DNA of 64,000 nt. Source: an uncultured bacterium. Lineage in GTDB: Bacteria > Spirochaetota > UBA4802 > JAGODF01. The position numbers and the translations under genes were made by a program. Every line of letters starts with the position of its first letter. Within the stretch, counting starts at the first letter, position 1. The notes under the pieces were generated by a model. That model saw nothing but the letters and a program-made list of their open reading frames with translations. It was not told where the DNA came from and did not search any database. This document shows, one piece after another, positions 41,245-50,029 of the stretch. Location: positions 1 to 64,000 of the forward strand of contig CAKZSV010000008.1 in assembly GCA_937921485.1 (NCBI GenBank), in the 5' to 3' direction.

Positions 41245-42473
41245 ACGGGTTTATGACCAAAGCCATCCATGGAGGCCTTCGTAAAAAGGACCCTCATGGA
41301 TCACTCAGGTTTCCGGTATATGATAATGTGGCGTTTGAATTTGAAACAGCCCGTGATCTTGAATTGTCATTTGAAGGGAAAAAGCCTGCCCATGCTTATT
41401 CACGGATTTCAAACCCGACGGTTGAGGATTTCGAGCAGAGGGTAAAAACTCTTGCGGATGCACTATGTGTTATTGCGGTTTCATCGGGAATGGCTGCGAT
41501 TTTAAATGTTATTATATCGATAGCGGAGGCAGGCACAAACATCATTGCGTCACGTTTTCTTTTCGGAAACACCATCTCGCTCTTTGAGCATACGCTCAAG
41601 CCGTGGGGGCTGTCGGTTAAATATGTTGATATGGACTCTCACGATGCTATAGCCGGGGCTATAGATGTTTCAACCCGTGCGGTGTTTCTTGAGACAATCA
41701 CCAATCCACAGCTTCAGGTTGCGGATATAAAAAGCATCGCGGACATTGCCCGAAGCCGCGATGTTCCCCTGATTATCGACGGAACATTGACCACTCCCTA
41801 TCTTTTCCGTTCAAAAGACTTTGGTGTTGCAATCGAAGTTCTATCCAGTACCAAGTATATGTCGGGTGGGGCAACATCGGTGGGTGGTGTCATTATTGAC
41901 AACGGAACCTTCGACTGGGGTAAAAACCCTAAACTGGCATCAGCTTCATGGAAATACGGCCCTTACGCATTGATCAATCATCTGAGGCGGGAGGTGTACC
42001 GCAATATTGGTTCCTGTCTTTCACCCCACAACGCATGGTTGCAGACGTTGGGATTGGAAACTATGGCACTCCGAATAGAGCGGAGTTGCGCTAATGCATT
42101 TGCCATAGCAAAATTTTTAAAAGAACAACCTGCAATCAGTTCAGTTAACTATCCAGGGCTTGAGGATTCGCCTTATCACAATATGGCTATAAGCCAATTT
42201 AAAGGGATGGGTGGCGGATTATTAACATTTAACCTTGGAACAAAGGATAAGTGTTTCCGCTTCATGGATGGCTTGAAAATCATCCGTCGCGCTACAAATC
42301 TCAACGATAATAAAACCCTGATTATTCATCCTGCTTCGACGATATTCTGCGAATATTCAGAGGAACAAAGAAAAGAAATGGGAGTGGACGACGGAATGAT
42401 TCGCATCGCTACGGGTATAGAAGAATCGGAAGATTTGATTGAAGATTTAAAACGGGGGTTAGATTCAATATGA
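41241..42473 (+). CDS. metY: Cys/Met-metabolism PLP enzyme, O-acetylhomoserine sulfhydrylase type (MetY)
   Basis: A 410-residue fold-type I PLP enzyme. The cofactor lysine is in EVLSSTKYMSGGATSVGG near residue 208; other family blocks are HAYSRISNPTVEDFE, VSSGMAAILNVI and VFLETITNPQLQVADI. In the thiocarboxylate pathway it joins carrier-COSH to O-acetylhomoserine, giving a carrier-homocysteine adduct. Sequence alone does not exclude cystathionine synthase or lyase activity, but the carrier, E1 and JAMM genes on both sides favour MetY. Overlaps of four bases on each side tie the genes together. Confidence 0.85.
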   Translation: MNGFMTKAIHGGLRKKDPHGSLRFPVYDNVAFEFETARDLELSFEGKKPAHAYSRISNPTVEDFEQRVKTLADALCVIAVSSGMAAILNVIISIAEAGTNIIASRFLFGNTISLFEHTLKPWGLSVKYVDMDSHDAIAGAIDVSTRAVFLETITNPQLQVADIKSIADIARSRDVPLIIDGTLTTPYLFRSKDFGVAIEVLSSTKYMSGGATSVGGVIIDNGTFDWGKNPKLASASWKYGPYALINHLRREVYRNIGSCLSPHNAWLQTLGLETMALRIERSCANAFAIAKFLKEQPAISSVNYPGLEDSPYHNMAISQFKGMGGGLLTFNLGTKDKCFRFMDGLKIIRRATNLNDNKTLIIHPASTIFCEYSEEQRKEMGVDDGMIRIATGIEESEDLIEDLKRGLDSI

Positions 42474-43282
42474 TAAATTTTACTGAAGAACAGCTTGAAC
42501 GGTACAGCCGCCATATCCTTCTCAAAGACGTGGGGGTGGAAGGCCAGGAGCGGTTTATGTCTGGCAAAGTACTCATTATCGGCGCAGGCGGTCTCGGCGC
42601 GCCTGCGGCGTTGTACCTTGCCGCAGCAGGAGTTGGTACGCTGGGGATTGTTGATGGAGATAAAGTCGAGCTATCTAACTTGCAGCGTCAGATTATTCAC
42701 TTCACAGAGGATGTCTCAATTGCGAAGGTAGTATCTGCTACTCAAAAGATACAGGCGCTTAATCCTGATGTAAAAGTAAATGCAATTCAGGAACATGTCT
42801 GTGCCAGTAACATACGCGACATTATACGGGGCTACGACTTCATCATCGATGGAACGGACAATTTCGCCGCAAAGTTTCTGATTAACGACGCCTGTGTAAT
42901 GGAAAAAATTCCTTTTTCGCACGGTGGAATACTCAGATTTACCGGACAGACCATGACTATCCTTCCCGATCAATCGGCATGCTATCGGTGTATTTTTTCG
43001 GCTCCACCTCCCAGGAATGCTGTTCCTACCTGCTCGCAGGCTGGTGTTCTGGGAGTTATTGCCGGGATGCTGGGAACAATACAGGCGGCCGAAGCGCTCA
43101 AATTTTTAGCAAAAGTTGGAACGCTGCTCACCAATAGTTTGTTAACTTTTGATGCACTTGAAATGGATTTTCGCAAGCTCGTGTTGCGTAAGCAGGCTAA
43201 TTGTCGTGTATGTGGTGAGCATCCGATAATCCTGGAGCTTATTGATGAAGAACAGCCGGTTTGCGATTTAAAAAATAGTTGA
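42470..43282 (+). CDS. E1-like adenylating enzyme (MoeB/ThiF type, HcyF-like)
   Basis: 270 residues. ATP-binding GAGGLGAPAALYLAAAGVGTLGIVDGDKVELSNLQRQ near residue 33; the D-G-T-D-N region IDGTDNFAAKFLIND near 125; zinc cysteines CYRC and CRVC..HP. It adenylates the C-terminal glycine of the ThiS-like carrier so that sulfide can replace AMP. No rhodanese domain is fused, consistent with direct use of sulfide from the sulfite reductase. It overlaps metY by four bases. Confidence 0.88.
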   Translation: MINFTEEQLERYSRHILLKDVGVEGQERFMSGKVLIIGAGGLGAPAALYLAAAGVGTLGIVDGDKVELSNLQRQIIHFTEDVSIAKVVSATQKIQALNPDVKVNAIQEHVCASNIRDIIRGYDFIIDGTDNFAAKFLINDACVMEKIPFSHGGILRFTGQTMTILPDQSACYRCIFSAPPPRNAVPTCSQAGVLGVIAGMLGTIQAAEALKFLAKVGTLLTNSLLTFDALEMDFRKLVLRKQANCRVCGEHPIILELIDEEQPVCDLKNS

Positions 43283-43291
43283 GGGAAGTCT

Positions 43292-43684
43292 ATGCTGCAG
43301 ATAAAACAAGAAGTAATCGATTCGATTGTCAAACATGCTCTCAAAGATGCTCCCCTCGAAGCATGCGGATATTTGGCGGAAAAGGACGGCGTAGTCGAGC
43401 TGAGTTTGCCGTTAACAAATATTGACGCTTCAAGCGATCATTTCTCTTTTGATCCAAAGGAACAATTTGAAAGTGTTCGAAAAGTGAGATCGCAGGGTAT
43501 GAAACTCCGTGCAGTGTATCATAGCCATCCGGATTCGCCCGCGCGGCCATCAGAAGAGGATATCCGTCTGGCTTTTGATCCACAATTGAGCTATGTGATT
43601 ATATCACTTAAACAGGGAACATGCATTAAATCGTTTCGTATCAAGCAAGGGAGCGTTGAAGAAGAAGCAATAGAAACCATCTGA
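43292..43684 (+). CDS. JAMM/Mov34 metalloprotease (HcyD/Mec+-like)
   Basis: 130 residues. The zinc motif HSHPDSPARPSEED is a full H-x-H-x(7)-S-x(2)-D JAMM signature near residue 76, and an upstream glutamate in LEACGYLAEKDG completes the site. Expected jobs: trimming the AE tail of the carrier to expose Gly-Gly, and cutting homocysteine or cysteine off the loaded carrier. It starts at ATG 43292, nine bases after the E1 gene. Confidence 0.88.
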   Translation: MLQIKQEVIDSIVKHALKDAPLEACGYLAEKDGVVELSLPLTNIDASSDHFSFDPKEQFESVRKVRSQGMKLRAVYHSHPDSPARPSEEDIRLAFDPQLSYVIISLKQGTCIKSFRIKQGSVEEEAIETI

Positions 43685-43700
43685 TGAGTGAGGGACAACC

Positions 43701-46067
43701 ATGTTGTCATTGTTGTATGAAATACCAGCCTCTCTGGAAAATGAAATAAATAACCTTGAATCGCTCATTTCGGTATATCGCCGTAACGCGATTTCTGAAC
43801 CCGAACTAAAAGCCCACAGGGTGCCATTTGGGATTTACGAGCAACGAAAAAAAGGGACCTTTATGGTTCGCATTCGTTGCGCTGCAGGTATCATCACGCC
43901 GTCTCAATTAAAGCATGTAGCGGAATTGTCTCTCCAATTCGCTTCGGGTATCTTGCATATTACCACGCGCCAGGAGATTCAGATACATGATGTTGTGATT
44001 GAAAATTTAATTTCGATCATACGCGAGTTGGCAAAAGTTGGACTCTCAACGCGCGGGGGAGGCGGAAACACTGTACGCAACATTACCGCATCATGGGACT
44101 CCGGCGTCGCTACTGACGAAGTGTTTGATGTCGCTCCTTACGCGGTTGCTTTAACGTCTGCAATGATAAATAGAAGTGATTCATGGCTTCTGCCACGCAA
44201 GTATAAGATCGCCTTTTCAAATTCCGAAAAGGACACCGCATTTGCATCGGTCAGCGATCTCGGCTTTATAGCTAAGATTAAAGATGGAGTGCCTGGATTT
44301 CGTGTGTTTGTTGCAGGCGGCATGGGACGGCATTCGCAGCCGGGTCATCTGCTTCATGAGTTCGTCCCGGCATCCGAAATATTCATCATTGCTGAAGCTA
44401 TGAAACAGGTATTTTCAAAATATGGTAATAGGAAAAACAAACATACCGCACGGTTGCGCTTCTTATGGAAGTCTCTTGGGCGTGAACAATTTATTGCTCT
44501 TTACGAGAAGGAAAAAGAACGGCTTCTCAAGAATGGCGTCAGATGCCCTGAAATCCGCGCTATTGCAAACGAATTGACATTTCCCGTATCGATCAAGCCT
44601 GAAACGGAAGTCTCTGATGATTTTGATATCTGGAAAAAGCGGTATGTCCGTTCTCAGAAACAGCCGGGAGCGCACATGATTATCCTCCCATTCATTTTCG
44701 GACACCTTACAGCCGAGAAAGCAAGGGAACTTGCCGATTTTCTGCTTCCTTTCGGCGACAACACGATCAGGTTCACCCATAATCAGAATCTTGCACTTCG
44801 TAATATTCCAACTGAATATTTGCCAAATGTCTATCATGTTGTTCAGGGGATTACTGATCTGGCCAAATATCCTGCGTTGCTGGGCAGTGCTGTGGCATGC
44901 GCGGGAGCAAGCACCTGCCAGCTTGGGATATGCCGTTCGCGTGGAGCGCTTGAAGCCATCATTGATAGATTGAAAGTCTCATCGGTTAATCTTGATATTC
45001 TGAATGACTTCCGATTGCACATTTCGGGATGCTCGAATACGTGCGGGCAACACATGATTGCAGACATCGGGTTCTTTGGCAAAGTGGGGCGGAAAGATCA
45101 GCATAGTTATCCATTGTACTCAATTGTCGCAGGAGCGGTCATCGACCCGAAAAGTCAATCACGTCTAGCTGAACATATTGATAGTATCAATGCACACGAT
45201 TTACCCGTATTCGTTGAGAATTTATTGCATCACTACAGCGAAAGGAAATCTCAATATTCGACATTTGTCGCTTACCTGCATTCTGAAGGGCTTGAGGTGA
45301 TTCATAGACTGTGTGACCGATTTAGAGAAATTCCCTCATTTGATATTGACCGAAGCTACTATCGTGATTGGGGAGACACTGAGCCTTTTTCACTTGCCGG
45401 AAAAGGTACCGGCGAATGCTCGGCTGGATTGTTCGATTTGATCGAACTTGATCTTATGCGCCTCCGTCAGTTACAAACAGCGCTTTTGGAAAATAGTTTT
45501 GAAGCGTCTGCTGCAAGGATGTTGTATGAACTTGCACTTGTCAGCGCGCGAATGCTACTCATTACGCGCGGTGTTGAAGCTACATCCGATAGTGATGTCT
45601 TTGACCAGTTTACAAAGCTGTTTATAGATGCGGGGCTTATTGACGATCGTTTTCGTTTAGTAATAGAAAAAGGTCGCTCGGGAAAAGCCGAAGAACTTAT
45701 TTCTCTTCGCAACGATGTCTTTGCCTTGTCGAATGCCGTAGAAAAGCTTTATCAGAGTATGGATAATTCACTGCAATTCAAGCCGCATGAATGGGATACG
45801 ACCGCTCATTCGCACCATGCTATACAGGAAGAACAAACGCATGTGGATCTTTTCAAGGATTTTCGGGGTGTTGCATGTCCCATGAATTTCGTCAAGACGA
45901 AGATGACTCTGGCGGGATTGAAACCCGGACAGGTACTTGAGATCATGCTTGACGACGGCGACCCCATAGACAATGTGCCGCGTTCCCTGATTGAAGAGGG
46001 ACATCAGATAATCGAGCAAAGTAGACGAAACAATTATTGGACAGTAAAAATCAGGAAGGGTCATTAA
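43701..46067 (+). CDS. Siroheme sulfite reductase fused to a TusA domain
   Basis: 788 residues. The first about 540 are a ferredoxin-type nitrite/sulfite reductase with siroheme-[4Fe-4S] ligands CAGASTC near residue 398 and SGCSNTCGQH near 442; RGGGGNTVRNI lies near 115. A helical segment of about 110 residues (LYELALVSARMLLITRGVE) follows and resembles a HEPN-like or SAV-type linker. Residues about 715-788 are a TusA-like sulfur carrier (RGVACPMNFVKTKMTLAGLKPGQVLEIMLDDG) with its CPxN cysteine. It would make sulfide and perhaps hold it as a persulfide for the carrier. The last base overlaps the next ATG. Confidence 0.9.
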   Translation: MLSLLYEIPASLENEINNLESLISVYRRNAISEPELKAHRVPFGIYEQRKKGTFMVRIRCAAGIITPSQLKHVAELSLQFASGILHITTRQEIQIHDVVIENLISIIRELAKVGLSTRGGGGNTVRNITASWDSGVATDEVFDVAPYAVALTSAMINRSDSWLLPRKYKIAFSNSEKDTAFASVSDLGFIAKIKDGVPGFRVFVAGGMGRHSQPGHLLHEFVPASEIFIIAEAMKQVFSKYGNRKNKHTARLRFLWKSLGREQFIALYEKEKERLLKNGVRCPEIRAIANELTFPVSIKPETEVSDDFDIWKKRYVRSQKQPGAHMIILPFIFGHLTAEKARELADFLLPFGDNTIRFTHNQNLALRNIPTEYLPNVYHVVQGITDLAKYPALLGSAVACAGASTCQLGICRSRGALEAIIDRLKVSSVNLDILNDFRLHISGCSNTCGQHMIADIGFFGKVGRKDQHSYPLYSIVAGAVIDPKSQSRLAEHIDSINAHDLPVFVENLLHHYSERKSQYSTFVAYLHSEGLEVIHRLCDRFREIPSFDIDRSYYRDWGDTEPFSLAGKGTGECSAGLFDLIELDLMRLRQLQTALLENSFEASAARMLYELALVSARMLLITRGVEATSDSDVFDQFTKLFIDAGLIDDRFRLVIEKGRSGKAEELISLRNDVFALSNAVEKLYQSMDNSLQFKPHEWDTTAHSHHAIQEEQTHVDLFKDFRGVACPMNFVKTKMTLAGLKPGQVLEIMLDDGDPIDNVPRSLIEEGHQIIEQSRRNNYWTVKIRKGH

Positions 46068-46297
46068 TGCACGAAAAACGTTATCGCAGTATTGTCAAGG
46101 CTGTATCATGGAGATTGACAGGAACTATTGATACGATTGTCATATCTTTTTTAATAAGCGGAAAGATTGGAATAGCTATTTCTATTGGGTTTGTTGAGCT
46201 TTTTACAAAAATAGCGCTCTATTATTGCCACGAACGGCTCTGGAATCGGATATCGTTTGGACGCGCAAAAGATTGTTCACAAGAATATAATATCTAA
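46067..46297 (+). CDS. DUF2061 membrane protein
   Basis: 76 residues from ATG 46067, which overlaps the sulfite reductase stop (TAATG). It has the DUF2061 pattern: KRYRSIVKAVSWRLTGTIDTIVISFLISGK then IGFVELFTKIALYYCHERLWNRI, two membrane helices. This family recurs beside cysD/cysN and sulfite reductase genes in several phyla, so a part in sulfate assimilation is likely though unproven. Confidence 0.85.
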   Translation: MHEKRYRSIVKAVSWRLTGTIDTIVISFLISGKIGIAISIGFVELFTKIALYYCHERLWNRISFGRAKDCSQEYNI

Positions 46298-46312
46298 TGG
46301 AGCAAAACAGAT

Positions 46313-46516
46313 ATGCAAGCAATCGAAAAACTGAAAGAAATCATTGCGAGTTGCCACAGCGCGATCATTGCTTTTTCCGGCGGAGTAGATAGCACTTTTC
46401 CCGCTGTGGTTGCAAAGACAGTTTTTGCAAATTGGCTTCTTCCGCCAGAGAATGGCAGTTTTGCCTGTCTTGCGTCCCGTTTTCCATACGGCGAAACTAT
46501 TACTGTTAATTACTGA
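46313..46516 (+). pseudogene. LarE-like sulfurtransferase remnant with internal deletion
   Basis: 67 codons. It starts like LarE (SAIIAFSGGVDSTFPAVVAKTVF, the PP-loop) and then jumps to NWLLPPENGSFACLASRFPYGETITVNY, which corresponds to about residues 170-190 of the full-length larE at 28443 (NPCLASRIPYGTKIT). Roughly 130 residues between and about 90 at the C terminus are lost. Its place between DUF2061 and cysH suggests the intact gene was once part of the sulfur cluster. Confidence 0.8.
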
Positions 46517-46524
46517 GGAGCGCA

Positions 46525-47247
46525 ATGAGCATGAATGACATGATATTCAGTCTAAAGCTTGCAGTCAGTGGTAAGGATGCCAAGGGTATTATCACTGAGG
46601 TATTAAAGCTGATCCCTCCGAATAGAATCGTTCTTGCCTCGAGCCTCAGCGCTGAGGACCAGGTACTGACGCATATAGTATGCTCTGCAGTAGAGAAGCC
46701 TCGGATCTTCACAATTGATACGGGGAGGCTTTTCCCTGAAATTTATGAAACCATGGAGCGGTCAATGGAGCGATATGGTTTCCACTATGAGGTGCTTGCT
46801 CCCAATACGTCGGAAATTGAAGGGATGGTCGGTGAGCATGGCCCTAACCTTTTCTACCGGAGCATAGAACTTAGAAAGCTATGCTGCTCTGTGAGGAAGA
46901 TTCATCCACTCATGCGTGTTCTTTCAACAGCCGATGCATGGGTTTGCGGATTGCGGCGAGATCAGGCGATTACACGGACCGAAACAGAGCCGATTGAATG
47001 GGATGATGAAAACAATATCATTAAAATCAATCCACTTTTTGACTGGAGCGAAGGAGATGTTTGGAAATTCATCAGACAGAACGATATTCCTTATAATCCT
47101 CTCCACGACCGAGGTTTTCGCAGCATTGGATGCGCGCCGTGCACAAGAGCTATTGGGCCTGATGATGATGTCCGGGCAGGTCGGTGGTGGTGGGAGGAAC
47201 CGGAACATAAAGAGTGCGGGTTACATAACAGACAAAAACAGAACTAA
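46525..47247 (+). CDS. cysH: Adenylylsulfate (APS) reductase, CysH family
   Basis: 240 residues. Reduces activated sulfate to sulfite. The two cysteine pairs KLCCSVRKI near residue 119 and GCAPCTRAI near residue 202 are the [4Fe-4S] ligands that mark APS-specific (not PAPS-specific) reductases. WVCGLRRDQAITRTE binds substrate and the catalytic cysteine is in HKECGLH at the C terminus. GAGGAG precedes ATG 46525. It is followed seven bases on by cysD. Confidence 0.92.
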   Translation: MSMNDMIFSLKLAVSGKDAKGIITEVLKLIPPNRIVLASSLSAEDQVLTHIVCSAVEKPRIFTIDTGRLFPEIYETMERSMERYGFHYEVLAPNTSEIEGMVGEHGPNLFYRSIELRKLCCSVRKIHPLMRVLSTADAWVCGLRRDQAITRTETEPIEWDDENNIIKINPLFDWSEGDVWKFIRQNDIPYNPLHDRGFRSIGCAPCTRAIGPDDDVRAGRWWWEEPEHKECGLHNRQKQN

Positions 47248-47253
47248 CGGAGG

Positions 47254-48141
47254 ATGAATATGAATCATCTCGGAAAACTAGAATCAAAAAGTATCTACAT
47301 CCTCCGGGAAGCTTACCGGGATATTAAAAATCTTTGTATGCTATGGTCGATAGGGAAGGACAGCACTGTGCTCCTATGGTTAGCCCGTAAGGCTTTTTTT
47401 GGTCACGTGCCGTTCCCTCTTGTCCATATCGACACACATTTTAAGATTCCCGAGATGATACAATATCGGGACAATCTTGCCCGGCAGTGGCGTTTGAACA
47501 TGATATATGGCGAAAATTATGAAGCGTTGAACCGGAAACAGACTTTTCCCGATGGCAATGTCGATCGCCTGACATGTTGCAAACTCCTAAAGACCGAAGC
47601 GCTGAAACACACGCTGGCAGGCGACTGGCCGCGATATCGTATGAACCATGAGGTCGGCGCGTATGAAGCCGATACAAATAAAGAGCCTTATACCGGCGTC
47701 ATTGTCGGTGTCCGGGCCGATGAAGAAGGCAGCCGCTCAAAAGAGAGATACTTTTCACCCCGCGATAAAGAAAACGAATGGGATGTGGCCGACCAGCCGC
47801 CGGAGTTGTGGAACCAGTTTAAAACCGATTTTGCACCGGGAACGCATGTGCGGATACACCCTTTGCTTGACTGGACGGAGCTGAACATATGGGAGTACAT
47901 CGCACGCGAGAAAATACCCACGGTCTCGCTGTACTACAATCAAGGCACCGGGAAGCGCTACCGTTCACTCGGATGCTGGCCATGCACAGGCCCCATTGAA
48001 TCCGAGGCGCGTACCGTGGATGAGATTATAGAGGAATTGCGATCCGGAAAGCTTAAGAACATCGCCGAACGCTCGGGCAGGGAGCAGGACAAGGAAGACG
48101 GCGGCGGATTGGAAACGTTGCGGAAAGATGGGTACATGTAA
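47254..48141 (+). CDS. cysD: Sulfate adenylyltransferase subunit 2
   Basis: 295 residues. The PP-loop [17 protein letters not shown] is near residue 30; family blocks are [31 protein letters not shown] and [14 protein letters not shown]. With CysN it forms APS from ATP and sulfate. Length is typical. It ends two bases before cysN. Confidence 0.95.
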   Translation: MNMNHLGKLESKSIYILREAYRDIKNLCMLWSIGKDSTVLLWLARKAFFGHVPFPLVHIDTHFKIPEMIQYRDNLARQWRLNMIYGENYEALNRKQTFPDGNVDRLTCCKLLKTEALKHTLAGDWPRYRMNHEVGAYEADTNKEPYTGVIVGVRADEEGSRSKERYFSPRDKENEWDVADQPPELWNQFKTDFAPGTHVRIHPLLDWTELNIWEYIAREKIPTVSLYYNQGTGKRYRSLGCWPCTGPIESEARTVDEIIEELRSGKLKNIAERSGREQDKEDGGGLETLRKDGYM

Positions 48142-48143
48142 TT

Positions 48144-49934
48144 ATGACACATAGAGAACAGATGAACATTGTTGTTGTTGGTCACGTTGACCATGGCAAG
48201 AGCACGGTTATTGGTCGTTTGCTTGCTGATACATGCTCGCTCCCGCAGGGTAAGCTGGAACAGGTTAAAGCAGCTTGCAAACGAAATGCCCGCCCATTTG
48301 AATATGCGTTTCTGCTCGATGCACTCAAGGACGAACAGGCACAGGGTATCACCATCGATAGCGCCCGTTGCTTTTTCAAAACGGAGAAACGAGATTACAT
48401 TATCATCGACGCACCGGGACATGTCGAATTTCTCAAGAACATGGTCAGTGGCGCTGCGCGAGCCGAAGCTGCGCTTTTAGTCATAGATGCACAGGAAGGA
48501 ATAGCTGAGAATTCGAAACGACACGGGTATCTCATTTCCATGCTGGGAATTCATCAGATAGTCGTTCTTGTCAATAAGATGGATCTGATAAATTATAACC
48601 AGGACCTCTTTAAGTCTATCAGTACAGAGTATGGCGGATTTCTTGAGGATCTGGGAGTTAAACCAATAGCTTTTATACCGATAAGTGCCCGCAATGGCAA
48701 CAATCTGGCAGCGCACTCGAAAAACATGCCATGGTACTCCGGACGCACTGTTCTTGAACATATCGATGCATTTACGAAACAGGAGGATAACATCAGCAAG
48801 CCGTTCCGGATGCCCGTTCAGGATGTCTATAAATTCACTGAAGCTGGAGATGATCGTCGTATCATTGCGGGGACTATAGAGACGGGCAAGATTTCAGTCG
48901 GCGATGCAGTGGTCTTTATGCCGTCGGGGAAAAAGTCCACCATTCTTTCAATAGAAGAGTTCAACTGTGATACACGTTATTCAGTTTCTTCCGGATATGC
49001 TGCTGGTTTTACACTCAAAGATGAACTTTATCTGCCCCGTGGAGAAATAATGTGTCGCATAGAAGATCGTTTGCCGCAAGTAGATACTCGTTTTAAGGTA
49101 AGAATATTCTGGATGGCTTCAGCTCCCATGATCCGGGAAAAGAAGTATAAACTCAAGATAGCGACTGCTCGAGTAACCGTGAGGCTGGTGGAAGTGTTAT
49201 CGAGTATCGATGCGACAGATTTGAGCAGTGTTAAAGGTAAACGGCAAATCGACCGCCATGACGTGGCTGAATGCATTCTGGAAACAGTGCGGCCTATTGC
49301 CTTTGATCCTATAGATGACATCCCTGCAACAGGTCGTTTTGTTATTGTGGATAATTACGACATCGCCGGTGGTGGAATAATTATTGCAGGATTAAGCGAT
49401 AATCAATCCGTACTGAACGATCATATTTACCAGCGTGAACTTCATTGGGATAGAGGATTGGTTAGCGCAGAAGATCGATACCGCCTGTTCGGACATAAGG
49501 CCAAATTTGTCGTAATATCCGGTGACATCAATAGCAGTCTCATTGCTAAGCAGCTTGAACGTCGCCTGGTTGATTATGGGAATGTAGCTTATTATCTGGG
49601 ACCAGCGAGCCTTGCTGACGGTCTGGATGCCGATGTAATCGACGAACATGAGCGGCATGAAGAACAGGTACGGCGACTTGGAGAGCTTGCCCGAATTATG
49701 ACCGATGCAGGGGTAATATTCATCACCGCGTTCAGCAATGCTGACACCTATGATCTAAAGCTACTTTCCCGATTAACGGCACCAAACGACTTTCTGCATG
49801 TTTCGCTGAACGGTGGCGAGGATGACGAGTATAACAGGCTTTCTTTTAGCGAAAACCTGGCGCCTGAAGTAATAGCCGATGCAGTTCTGCTGCGATTAAA
49901 GAAGCAAGAGATTATCGCTGAGTATATGATATGA
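48144..49934 (+). CDS. cysN: Sulfate adenylyltransferase subunit 1 with degenerate APS-kinase domain
   Basis: 596 residues. Residues 1-430 are the EF-Tu-like GTPase CysN: GHVDHGKST near 13, DAPGHVEFLKNM near 90, VNKMD near 143, and the beta-barrel domains. The remaining about 150 residues align in order with an APS kinase (FVVISGDINSSLIAKQLERRL...), but the P-loop GxxGxGKST reads SGDINSSLIAK, so ATP binding is lost. This fits an organism that reduces APS directly and does not need PAPS. The tail probably has a structural or regulatory role. Confidence 0.9.
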   Translation: MTHREQMNIVVVGHVDHGKSTVIGRLLADTCSLPQGKLEQVKAACKRNARPFEYAFLLDALKDEQAQGITIDSARCFFKTEKRDYIIIDAPGHVEFLKNMVSGAARAEAALLVIDAQEGIAENSKRHGYLISMLGIHQIVVLVNKMDLINYNQDLFKSISTEYGGFLEDLGVKPIAFIPISARNGNNLAAHSKNMPWYSGRTVLEHIDAFTKQEDNISKPFRMPVQDVYKFTEAGDDRRIIAGTIETGKISVGDAVVFMPSGKKSTILSIEEFNCDTRYSVSSGYAAGFTLKDELYLPRGEIMCRIEDRLPQVDTRFKVRIFWMASAPMIREKKYKLKIATARVTVRLVEVLSSIDATDLSSVKGKRQIDRHDVAECILETVRPIAFDPIDDIPATGRFVIVDNYDIAGGGIIIAGLSDNQSVLNDHIYQRELHWDRGLVSAEDRYRLFGHKAKFVVISGDINSSLIAKQLERRLVDYGNVAYYLGPASLADGLDADVIDEHERHEEQVRRLGELARIMTDAGVIFITAFSNADTYDLKLLSRLTAPNDFLHVSLNGGEDDEYNRLSFSENLAPEVIADAVLLRLKKQEIIAEYMI

Positions 49935-50029
49935 AAGCCTTTATGCTGCTTTATATAGATGCGTATATCCATTTCATGCAAAGGTGGAAAAAAATATAAA
50001 GTTAAAGTGCCGAAGGCGGAAAATGTGCC

